This document shows positions 1-7,959 of a stretch of DNA of 7,959 nt, in pieces. Every line of letters begins with the position of its first letter. Position 1 is the first letter of the stretch. The stretch comes from Rhodothermota bacterium (lineage in GTDB: Bacteria; Hydrogenedentota; Hydrogenedentia; Hydrogenedentales; GCA-2746185), in contig VFKU01000501.1 in the NCBI GenBank assembly GCA_009885415.1, positions 1-7,959 of the forward strand, in the 5' to 3' direction. Made by a program: the position numbers and the translations under genes. Below the pieces are notes generated by a model. The model was given only the letters and a program-made list of their open reading frames with translations. It made no database searches and was not told where the DNA came from.

Positions 1-516
1 AAGGACGCCGCGCCCGCCGCCCACATCGGCATGGTCGAAGCCGATTGGGACATGTACCTCAACTACAAAGCCGGCGGGAAATACGACGCCGTCACGAAGG
101 ACCAAGTGATGAAAGAAGCCGACACCATCACCCTCGGCGACATCACGCTGAAATTCTACGCCACCCCCGGCCACACGCTCGGCGTGCTGTCGATCGCCTT
201 CACTGTCTTGGACAACGGTACCCCGCACTCCGCCTTCATCCTCGGCGGCGCCGGCCTCAACTTTGCCGGCGTGAAACAGAGCGAGCTCTTCGTCAGCAGC
301 ATGGAGCGCGTCAAGGCCCTCCCCGGGATTGAAGTCAACCTTCCGAACCATCCGATGATGGGCGAAGTCTTCGAACGCGCCGAAAAACTAAAGACCCGCA
401 AGCCCGGCGACCCACACCCCTTCGTAGATTCCGCCGCCTTCTACAAATGGATCGACCAACTCCTCTACGATGGCAATCGCAAACTACGCATGGAGCGCGA
501 CCGGGCAGGCAAGTAA
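1..516 (+). CDS. MBL-fold metallohydrolase, B3 beta-lactamase-like, C-terminal part (5' end outside window)
   Basis: The reading frame is open from base 1 to the TAA at 514-516 and must begin upstream; the ATG at 31 is internal, because the frame is already coding-like before it. The fragment holds the C-terminal half of an MBL fold. TPGHT (His codon 172-174) corresponds to the zinc-ligand His of B3-type enzymes (H196), and LPNHP (His codon 349-351) to the last ligand (H263). The N-terminal HxHxDH motif would lie outside the window. The segment DNGTPHSAFILGGAGLNF and the tail RKPGDPHPF recall the B3-like MBL proteins common in Acidobacteria and other soil bacteria, most of them with no proven substrate. 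It may be a periplasmic hydrolase, but no signal peptide is visible here. Whether it hydrolyses beta-lactams cannot be told. Only 18 nt separate it from the convergent membrane gene, and I see no hairpin terminator between them. Confidence 0.85.
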   Translation, partial: KDAAPAAHIGMVEADWDMYLNYKAGGKYDAVTKDQVMKEADTITLGDITLKFYATPGHTLGVLSIAFTVLDNGTPHSAFILGGAGLNFAGVKQSELFVSSMERVKALPGIEVNLPNHPMMGEVFERAEKLKTRKPGDPHPFVDSAAFYKWIDQLLYDGNRKLRMERDRAGK

Positions 517-534
517 GATTCCAACCAATTCCCG

Positions 535-1296
535 CTAGAACTGCTTGTGCCATCTGACGCTTGGATGCCCCTTTGGCGGGCCAAATCTTCTCTCCGTTGC
601 GCTTTTTTTGAGGTTGTATTTCAGTATGAGATAACCCACTGGTAGCACAAATAGGCTCAAAGCCGTGCCCATCGCTGCAATGAAGGACGCCGTGTAAATA
701 AAGAGAGCTACAAACCCGATCACTGGCAGTAGAAACAACCCAAGACTTGCCGCGACTAAAGAAACGCGATCAAATCGCTTCCGATCTGGCACGGCGATCG
801 TACCGGCTTCACCAAACGCTCGCGCAAGGATGCTCGCTTCGCCAGACATCGCGACTAGGGCTTTCATGGATTCCACGGGGATCTCACCATAGCGTCCGGG
901 TCCGAACTTGAGAGGAATCTTGGACTGATCACCGAAATACAACAATCTGTATTCCGCCGAGACGTACTTCAGATCGGACCAACGCCCGGTGATTATGCGC
1001 CCGTCGGGATAAGTCCATTCGATCGAATCGGGAGTTACGCGGAATCGACATCTGTACCAACCAAGCGAATGGGCAATGTAGAGCAGATACCAACATCCAT
1101 ATCCGCCGCCGAAAAGAATCACGAATAGAGTACCAATATCTTCGGGGTCGGAACTAAGCCAAAACTCCATACCCCATCCGACAATCAATACCAATAGTGC
1201 CGCCGGGCACATCCAGATGAAGAGTAACGCCCGCTTGCGATCGCGCGGCTCAAGTCGAAGAGTTAGCGGATCAGTTTGATGCGTAGTCTCAGTCAT
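535..1296 (-). CDS. Hypothetical membrane protein: two helix pairs around a PH-like soluble domain
   Basis: I do not recognise this 253-residue protein. The ATG at 1296 (MTETTHQ) is preferred. The frame extends upstream only to a TTG at 1356, and the added 20 residues are polar and not conserved-looking. No strong Shine-Dalgarno precedes either start. Hydrophobic stretches at about residues 23-47, 54-78, 178-202 and 204-226 predict four transmembrane helices in two pairs. Between them, residues 82-170 look like a beta-rich soluble domain (RFRVTPDSIEW, then DGRIITGRWSDLKYVSAEY), a layout reminiscent of bacterial YcxB/PH-like membrane proteins. That is inference only. The C-terminus is basic (ERRFGPPKGHPSVRWHKQF). 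The gene is richer in A/T than its neighbours: 601-660 has 23 G+C of 60, against 41 of 60 at 3781-3840 in ileS. It also lacks their strong third-position C/G bias, which suggests later acquisition or weak expression. Confidence 0.72.
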   Translation of the reverse strand: MTETTHQTDPLTLRLEPRDRKRALLFIWMCPAALLVLIVGWGMEFWLSSDPEDIGTLFVILFGGGYGCWYLLYIAHSLGWYRCRFRVTPDSIEWTYPDGRIITGRWSDLKYVSAEYRLLYFGDQSKIPLKFGPGRYGEIPVESMKALVAMSGEASILARAFGEAGTIAVPDRKRFDRVSLVAASLGLFLLPVIGFVALFIYTASFIAAMGTALSLFVLPVGYLILKYNLKKSATERRFGPPKGHPSVRWHKQF

Positions 1297-1345
1297 GGGT
1301 ATGTCGCTCGATCTGTGGACTTGTCCATCATGCCGCGTCAATGCG

Positions 1346-1359
1346 GGTTTGCGCAAACC
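1346..1359. promoter_or_regulatory. Perfect 14-bp palindrome, possible operator
   Basis: GGTTTGCGCAAACC is a perfect palindrome in the divergent region, 50 bp before the ATG of the minus-strand membrane gene and about 10 bp upstream of the candidate ileS -35 box. Its position would suit a dimeric regulator of either gene. No known operator is recognised. A palindrome of this length could also arise by chance about once per 16 kb. Confidence 0.35.
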
Positions 1360-1369
1360 TGTCGTTCGC

Positions 1370-1399
1370 TTGAATAGAAGGGCATAAACACGCCATTAT
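1370..1399 (+). promoter_or_regulatory. Candidate sigma70-type promoter for ileS
   Basis: TTGAAT at 1370-1375 and CATTAT at 1394-1399 are 18 nt apart, each matching 4 of 6 consensus positions. Transcription would start near 1406, giving a leader of about 57 nt that includes the hairpin at 1411-1432. This is the best plus-strand pair I see before ileS, but it is weak and the organism's promoter consensus is unknown. Confidence 0.3.
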
Positions 1400-1410
1400 T
1401 CCACTTAACC

Positions 1411-1432
1411 CGGGCGGCGTAAAGGCCGCCCG
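1411..1432 (+). promoter_or_regulatory. GC-rich hairpin in the probable ileS leader
   Basis: CGGGCGGC (1411-1418) and GCCGCCCG (1425-1432) are perfectly complementary over 8 bp around the 6-nt loop GTAAAG. The stem would be very stable. It is followed by TGGTGTTT, not a real U tract, so it is a poor intrinsic terminator. It ends 14 nt before the purine-rich ribosome-binding region of ileS, so it could shape or stabilise the leader or attenuate expression. No T-box architecture accompanies it. The structure is seen directly; any role is inference. Confidence 0.5.
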
Positions 1433-1462
1433 TGGTGTTTCGGGGCGGGGTGGTAATCACGA

Positions 1463-4849
<3,387 letters not shown>

Positions 4850-4868
4850 TAATCTGTAACTCTATATA

Positions 4869-4897
4869 TTGCAATAAGTTGCAGCCGTAAAAATAAT
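4869..4897 (+). promoter_or_regulatory. Candidate sigma70-type promoter of the feo operon
   Basis: TTGCAA at 4869-4874 (4/6 to the -35 consensus) and AATAAT at 4892-4897 (5/6 to the -10) are separated by exactly 17 nt in an AT-rich stretch just after ileS. Transcription would start near 4904, about 75 nt before feoA. It is the best promoter-like pair in the window. The putative repressor sites at 4870-4883 and 4918-4936 overlap or follow it. Confidence 0.5.
4870..4883. repeat. Inverted repeat TGCAA-4-TTGCA overlapping the feo -35 box
   Basis: TGCAA (4870-4874) and TTGCA (4879-4883) flank TAAG, forming a short dyad over the candidate -35 element. Its ATAAGTT (4874-4880) is the exact reverse complement of AACTTAT at 4930-4936 in the second dyad, so the same word occurs twice in opposite orientation around the promoter. 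This could be a regulator site. The dyad is short enough to be chance. Confidence 0.35.
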
Positions 4898-4917
4898 CCT
4901 TGCGTTACATACCTCCC

Positions 4918-4936
4918 GGATGTTAAGCTAACTTAT
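4918..4936. promoter_or_regulatory. Candidate DtxR/IdeR-type iron-repressor operator upstream of feoA
   Basis: The core GTTAAGCTAAC (4922-4932) matches 10 of 11 bases of the centre of the IdeR/DtxR consensus (GTTAGSCTAAC). The flanks match poorly (about 3 of 8), giving about 13 of 19 overall. It lies just downstream of the predicted transcription start (+14 to +32), where a bound repressor could block elongation. No Fur-box-like sequence (GATAATGATAATCATTATC type) is visible here. FeoAB operons are commonly repressed by Fur or DtxR-family proteins when iron is plentiful, so the location is sensible. The identity is inferred from the core match alone. Confidence 0.4.
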
Positions 4937-4979
4937 CAGTGGTTGGCTCACGCGACTTACGGCTACAGGTGCTATGCAA

Positions 4980-5264
4980 ATGATGAATCAAGCGGCACCG
5001 GATCAGGTTCTTGCACATACCCTCTGCGACTCGCACGCCGGAGAGCTTTGCCGCGTCGACAGCGTCTTTCTCGATGCGGATATTTCAGCGCGGCTCGCCG
5101 GACTCGGCGTGAGCGTCGGCCGCCACATGCGCGTCGTCCGCAGCAGCGAGCCGCTCGTCGTCCAAGTCTACGGTACCCGCATCGGCATCGCCCGCGTGCT
5201 CGCCGACAAAATTCACGTATCGCCAGAGCCTGCCCTGGCCGCTCCCGCCGCGGAGCTCCGCTAG
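4980..5264 (+). CDS. feoA: FeoA, ferrous iron transport accessory protein
   Basis: FeoA is a small cytosolic SH3-like protein that works with the FeoB permease in Fe(II) uptake. The 94-residue product carries one FeoA domain at about residues 21-80: GELCRVDSVF, then LAGLGVSVGRHMRVV, then VVQVYGTRIGIARVLADKIHV. This is the usual order of a five-stranded barrel, with the characteristic RL-x-x-LG turn. The N-terminal 20 residues and the Ala/Pro-rich tail are poorly conserved. In-frame ATGs stand at 4974, 4980 and 4983. AGGTG at 4967-4971 is only 2 nt before the first but 8 nt before the second, so I chose 4980. Its TAG stop overlaps the AGGAG ribosome-binding site of feoB, and the two genes are 8 nt apart, which indicates co-translation. 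Confidence 0.93.
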   Translation: MMNQAAPDQVLAHTLCDSHAGELCRVDSVFLDADISARLAGLGVSVGRHMRVVRSSEPLVVQVYGTRIGIARVLADKIHVSPEPALAAPAAELR

Positions 5265-5272
5265 GAGTTTTC

Positions 5273-7255
5273 GTGGCCACCGCCTCGCGCCAATCGCAGA
5301 GAGCCTCTCAAGCCTCCGCCGTTTCGGGTTCCGCCGTGATGCTCGTGAGCAATCCGAACGCAGGCAAGACCACCCTCTTCAACCAAATCACCGGCCTGCG
5401 CCACAAGACCTCAAACTACCCCGGCACCACCCTCGATCTCCGCTCCGGTCCCGTCCGCATCGGCGACACCACGCGCGAGCTCTACGACATGCCTGGCCTT
5501 TATACCCTACAAGCCAGCTCCGGCGAAGAGCGCGTCGCCATTGACGCGCTCGCGGGCCGCGCTAAAGGCCTCGAAGCCCCCGCCGCAATCATTCTCGTGC
5601 TCGATGCGACGAACCTCGTCCGAAATCTTTACCTCGCAAGCCAAGTACTCGAACTCGGCGTGCCCGTGGTCGTCGCGCTCAACATGATGGATCTCGCCGA
5701 ACAGGCCGGTACGCGCATCGACGTCGAGACCCTCGAAGCGCACCTGGGCTGCCCGGTCGTGCCCGTCGTCGCGCGCAAGGGCAGTGGCGTGGATCGATTG
5801 CTCCACGTTTGCGGCGAAGCGATCGCCAAAGGCCAACGGCCCCAGTTGCCGCGTCTGCTGCGCAATGCCCAGCCCATTACGGACGACCTTCGCTATCGCT
5901 GGGCCGAGACTGTCGTCGCAAGCGTCCTCATCGAAACTAAACCCGCCCGCGGCAAGCGCACCGCAGCGCTCGACGCCTTCCTCCTTCACCCCGTCGGCGG
6001 CATGCTCACCTTTTTCGCCGTCCTCTTCGGCGTGTTCTATCTCATCTTCAGCCTGGCTTCGCTGCCGATGAAGTTGATCGATGGCGCCTTCGGGTCGCTA
6101 AGCGCGTGGGTAGGAAGCCAGCTCCCCGCGGGTCCGGTGCAGAGTCTGATCGCCGATGGCGTCATCCCCGGCGTCGGCGGCGTCCTCGTGTTCCTACCGC
6201 AAATATGTACGCTCTTCTTCTGCATCTCCATCCTCGAAGACACCGGCTACCTCGCCCGCGCCGCCTGCGTCGTCGATCGCGTACTGCGCCGCGTCGGACT
6301 CCCCGGCAAGGCCTTCGTCCCCATGCTCTCCGCCCACGCCTGCGCCATCCCGGCCATCATGGCCTCGCGCGTCATCGAGGACCGAAAAGATCGCCTCATC
6401 ACCATTCTCATCCTGCCGCTCATGACCTGCTCCGCGCGCCTCCCCGTCTACGCTATGGTCACCGCGCTGCTGTTCCCCGCCTCGCCCCTCAAAGGCGCCG
6501 CGCTCTTCACCGCCGCCTACGCGCTCGGACTCATCGCAGCGCTCTCCATGGCCTTCCTCTTCCGCCGCACACTCGTCAAATCCACCCCCGTCCCCCTCAT
6601 GATCGAGCTGCCCAGCTACAAACTGCCCAGCGTCAAGACCGCCCTCCTCGCCGCCTACGACCGCGCCAAGCTCTTCATCCGCAAGGCCGGCACCGTGATC
6701 CTCGCCATCTCGATCGTCCTGTGGTGGATGATGTCCTATCCCAAAGGCCCCACGCCCAGCGTTTCCACAGAGTTCGCCGCGAGCCTCGCACAACAAGGCA
6801 TATCCGCCGAAAACTGGTCCGCGCAGCAGCAACTCGGCCACTCCTTCGCCGGCCGCCTCGGCCACACGATCGAGCCCATCATCGCGCCCCTCGGTTACGA
6901 TTGGCGCATCGGCGTCGGCATCGTCGCCTCCTTCGCCGCCCGCGAGGTAGTCGTCTCCGCGCTCTCCATCATTTACGGAGTGGGGGAGGAGGGGGCCGAA
7001 GGCAGCTCCCTGCTCATCGACCGCTTGCAAGCGGCCCAGCGCGCCGACGGCACCCCCGTCTTCACCTTCGCTACCTGCGTCAGCTTCCTCGTCTTTTATA
7101 TCCTCGCGATGCAGTGCATGCCCACCCTCGCCGTCACCCGCCGCGAAACCGGCGCCTGGAAATGGGCCGCCTTCCAATTCGCCTACATGAGCGTCCTCGC
7201 CTACACCGCCGCGCTGCTCGCCTACCAGGGTCTGCGCGTCTTCGGCATCAGTTGA
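5273..7255 (+). CDS. feoB: FeoB, GTP-dependent ferrous iron permease
   Basis: FeoB imports Fe(II) across the inner membrane. The GTG start at 5273 follows AGGAG (5263-5267) by 5 nt and gives 660 residues, within the family range. After a Ser/Ala/Gln-rich leader of about 20 residues comes the N-terminal G domain: G1 SNPNAGKT (26-33), G2 NYPGTT (48-53), G3 DMPG (72-75), G4 NMMD (137-140) and a G5-like VARKGSG. A helical GDI-like linker follows, then the polytopic permease from about residue 240. The first gate region has PMLSAHACAIPAIMASR (350-366, Cys357) and MTCSARLPVY (from 384, Cys386). The second has AAREVVVSALSIIYGV. The last helices contain FYILAMQCMPTLA (Cys615) and RRETGAWKWA. Two family positions deviate: the first P-loop Gly is Ser26, and the usual GFGCN before the gate VPAIMA is SAHACA. 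The gene lies between feoA and the small Cys-rich partner. The frame upstream of 5273 is open but reads through feoA, so it was not used. Confidence 0.96.
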   Translation: MATASRQSQRASQASAVSGSAVMLVSNPNAGKTTLFNQITGLRHKTSNYPGTTLDLRSGPVRIGDTTRELYDMPGLYTLQASSGEERVAIDALAGRAKGLEAPAAIILVLDATNLVRNLYLASQVLELGVPVVVALNMMDLAEQAGTRIDVETLEAHLGCPVVPVVARKGSGVDRLLHVCGEAIAKGQRPQLPRLLRNAQPITDDLRYRWAETVVASVLIETKPARGKRTAALDAFLLHPVGGMLTFFAVLFGVFYLIFSLASLPMKLIDGAFGSLSAWVGSQLPAGPVQSLIADGVIPGVGGVLVFLPQICTLFFCISILEDTGYLARAACVVDRVLRRVGLPGKAFVPMLSAHACAIPAIMASRVIEDRKDRLITILILPLMTCSARLPVYAMVTALLFPASPLKGAALFTAAYALGLIAALSMAFLFRRTLVKSTPVPLMIELPSYKLPSVKTALLAAYDRAKLFIRKAGTVILAISIVLWWMMSYPKGPTPSVSTEFAASLAQQGISAENWSAQQQLGHSFAGRLGHTIEPIIAPLGYDWRIGVGIVASFAAREVVVSALSIIYGVGEEGAEGSSLLIDRLQAAQRADGTPVFTFATCVSFLVFYILAMQCMPTLAVTRRETGAWKWAAFQFAYMSVLAYTAALLAYQGLRVFGIS

Positions 7256-7269
7256 TCGGAGTGGGAGAG

Positions 7270-7440
7270 ATGAGCATCCAACAAATCATCGTCAACCTAG
7301 CGGTAGTCGCCGCCGCCGTATTCCTCGCCCGGGGAATCTACCGAAGCCTCAGCGCCGCCCGCCGCAACAAAACCCCCACCTGCGCCGGCTGCAACACCTG
7401 CGAAGCCGCAAAAAAAGAACCCACGCCCACCAAACCCTGA
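7270..7440 (+). CDS. FeoB-associated Cys-rich membrane peptide
   Basis: This 56-residue ORF begins 14 nt after feoB. CGGAG at 7257-7261 is 8 nt before its ATG. Residues about 5-22 (QIIVNLAVVAAAVFLARG) form one transmembrane helix. A short basic stretch and then Cys38, Cys41 and Cys44 follow, in the arrangement TCAGCNTCEA (C-x2-C-x2-C), with a Lys/Pro-rich tail. Size, single helix, terminal Cys cluster and position match the FeoB-associated Cys-rich membrane protein family, which some lineages encode directly after feoB. The family has been likened to FeoC, but its role is not established. Metal handling or contact with FeoB is inference. A longer frame (6106-7440) includes this one, but its upstream part runs out of frame through feoB and is spurious. 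Confidence 0.87.
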   Translation: MSIQQIIVNLAVVAAAVFLARGIYRSLSAARRNKTPTCAGCNTCEAAKKEPTPTKP

Positions 7441-7443
7441 TCG

Positions 7444-7497
7444 CCCCACCCCCGTCCTCCCATTCCTCCTATCCTTCCCATACTTCCCATCGCCCCC
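7444..7497. repeat. Degenerate 9-bp tandem repeats, pyrimidine-rich on the plus strand
   Basis: The 68-nt spacer between the convergent feo operon and lipoprotein gene is almost pure C/T on the plus strand. It divides into 9-bp units: CGTCCTCCC (7453), ATTCCTCCT (7462), ATCCTTCCC (7471), ATACTTCCC (7480) and ATCGCCCCC (7489), with the C-rich CCCCACCCC (7444) before them. The minus strand therefore reads as GGGARGNAT-like units. No hairpin terminator is visible, though both genes need a 3' end here. A role as terminator or transcript barrier, or simple slippage, is possible; the sequence only shows the periodicity. Confidence 0.6.
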
Positions 7498-7508
7498 TCG
7501 CGCTCACC

Positions 7509-7934
7509 TCACCGCAATTCCGCTCCCAGCGAAGCCTGATACTCCGCCACAATCTCCCTCACCTGTTCATCGCTAAGCCCCTTCTCCCTCAAAAAAACCT
7601 CGCGCAACTCGATCTGCAAGCGCGCGAAATACTCCTCATTCCGCACCGCATCCTCACGCGAACGAAAAGGATCATAGATCTCCGCCGCACGCCGCTGCGC
7701 CTCCCCACGAATCCGCGTGAGCGCCGAAGGGACCGCCATCCGCTCCTCGAAGCTGAGACCAAAGCGCTCCTGATCCCGAAAAATCATCCGCGTCGGGGCG
7801 CCGCCATCCTCTTTCGGTCCGCACCCAGCGAGGACGAAAATCAGCGCGGCCGCGAACACCGCGAGTGCAGATGCCCGGAAAAATCGGAGCGTGGCGCGCG
7901 CTAGGCCGAAAGCCGGGTGGAGTATCGGACGCAT
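7509..7934 (-). CDS. Small predicted lipoprotein, function unknown
   Basis: The product is 141 residues from the ATG at 7934. In-frame codons upstream include a TTG at 7946 and stay open to the window edge, so a slightly longer N-terminus is possible. The basic start (RATLRFFRA), the hydrophobic stretch at about 23-35 and the lipobox LAGC (Cys38) followed by GPKE predict a signal-peptidase II lipoprotein, anchored in the outer or inner membrane. The mature part, about 100 residues, is highly charged and rich in helix formers (Glu, Arg, Ala), with no cysteine. Runs such as LTRIRGEAQRRAAEIY and LQIELREVFLREKGLSDEQVREIVAEYQ suggest amphipathic helices. I do not recognise the family. It converges on the feo operon and shows no functional tie to it. 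The GA-rich repeat spacer follows its stop. Confidence 0.78.
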   Translation of the reverse strand: MRPILHPAFGLARATLRFFRASALAVFAAALIFVLAGCGPKEDGGAPTRMIFRDQERFGLSFEERMAVPSALTRIRGEAQRRAAEIYDPFRSREDAVRNEEYFARLQIELREVFLREKGLSDEQVREIVAEYQASLGAELR

Positions 7935-7959
7935 TTGTGTGCACAATCTACCGCATGGA

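Noticed and set aside
517..534. Terminator between the convergent MBL and membrane genes
   Set aside because: The 18-nt gap has no inverted repeat and no T tract.
1447..1460. T-box riboswitch core before ileS (GGGTGGTA at 1448-1455)
   Set aside because: GGGTGGTA resembles the start of the T-box core (AGGGTGGNACCGCG), but the following bases do not match. The leader is too short for stem I and antiterminator, and there is no specifier loop. It is better read as a weak Shine-Dalgarno.
4943..5272. N-terminal extension of feoB through feoA
   Set aside because: The frame is open, but it reads feoA out of frame as Arg-rich sequence. The GTG at 5273 has a good AGGAG and places the P-loop where the family expects it.
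6194..7177. A 327-codon frame antisense to feoB
   Set aside because: Gly/Glu/Asp-rich shadow of the feoB membrane domain with no recognisable motif.
6106..7269. The upstream part of a 444-codon plus-strand frame through feoB
   Set aside because: It is an Arg/Pro/His-rich out-of-frame reading of feoB. Only its last 56 codons (7270-7440) are a real gene with its own start and ribosome-binding site.

Overview
The window is about 8 kb of a high-GC bacterial chromosome with ordinary housekeeping and iron-uptake content. The coding strand strongly prefers C or G in the third codon position, and this generates many long spurious ORFs in other frames. The gene set is an eukaryote-like (type 2) isoleucyl-tRNA synthetase, a feoA-feoB cluster with a tiny Cys-rich feoB partner, a B3-like MBL-fold hydrolase and a short lipoprotein. 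It would fit an environmental Gram-negative of the Acidobacteriota or Verrucomicrobiota/PVC type. That placement is a guess from style and family resemblance; there is no rRNA or other phylogenetic marker here. The lipobox protein and FeoAB do not settle the phylum.

Layout. (1) 1-516, plus strand: the C-terminal part of an MBL-fold metallohydrolase whose start lies left of the window. (2) 535-1296, minus strand, convergent with it: an unrecognised membrane protein with a four-helix pattern, in visibly lower-GC DNA. (3) 1297-1462: the divergent intergenic region, holding a perfect 14-bp palindrome, a weak sigma70-type promoter candidate and a GC-rich hairpin in the probable ileS leader. (4) 1463-4849, plus: ileS, complete. 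(5) 4850-4979: an AT-rich region with a good promoter candidate, a TGCAA/TTGCA inverted repeat and a DtxR/IdeR-like palindrome. (6) 4980-7440, plus: feoA, feoB and a FeoB-associated Cys-rich membrane peptide, separated by 8 and 14 nt and so very probably one operon. (7) 7441-7508: a pyrimidine-rich spacer built of degenerate 9-bp repeats. (8) 7509-7934, minus: a small predicted lipoprotein of unknown function, convergent with the feo operon.

How the parts work together: FeoB is the GTP-dependent ferrous iron permease of the inner membrane, FeoA its small SH3-like cytosolic partner, and the 56-residue Cys-rich peptide probably an accessory membrane component. The candidate DtxR-like site upstream would make the operon iron-responsive. 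IleS charges tRNA-Ile and has no evident link to its neighbours. I found no CRISPR array, tRNA, rRNA, insertion sequence or phage gene, and no convincing new multi-gene system. The points of real interest are the loss of almost all zinc-ligand cysteines in the IleRS, the FeoB motif variants, the putative operator upstream of feoA, and the 9-bp repeat tract.
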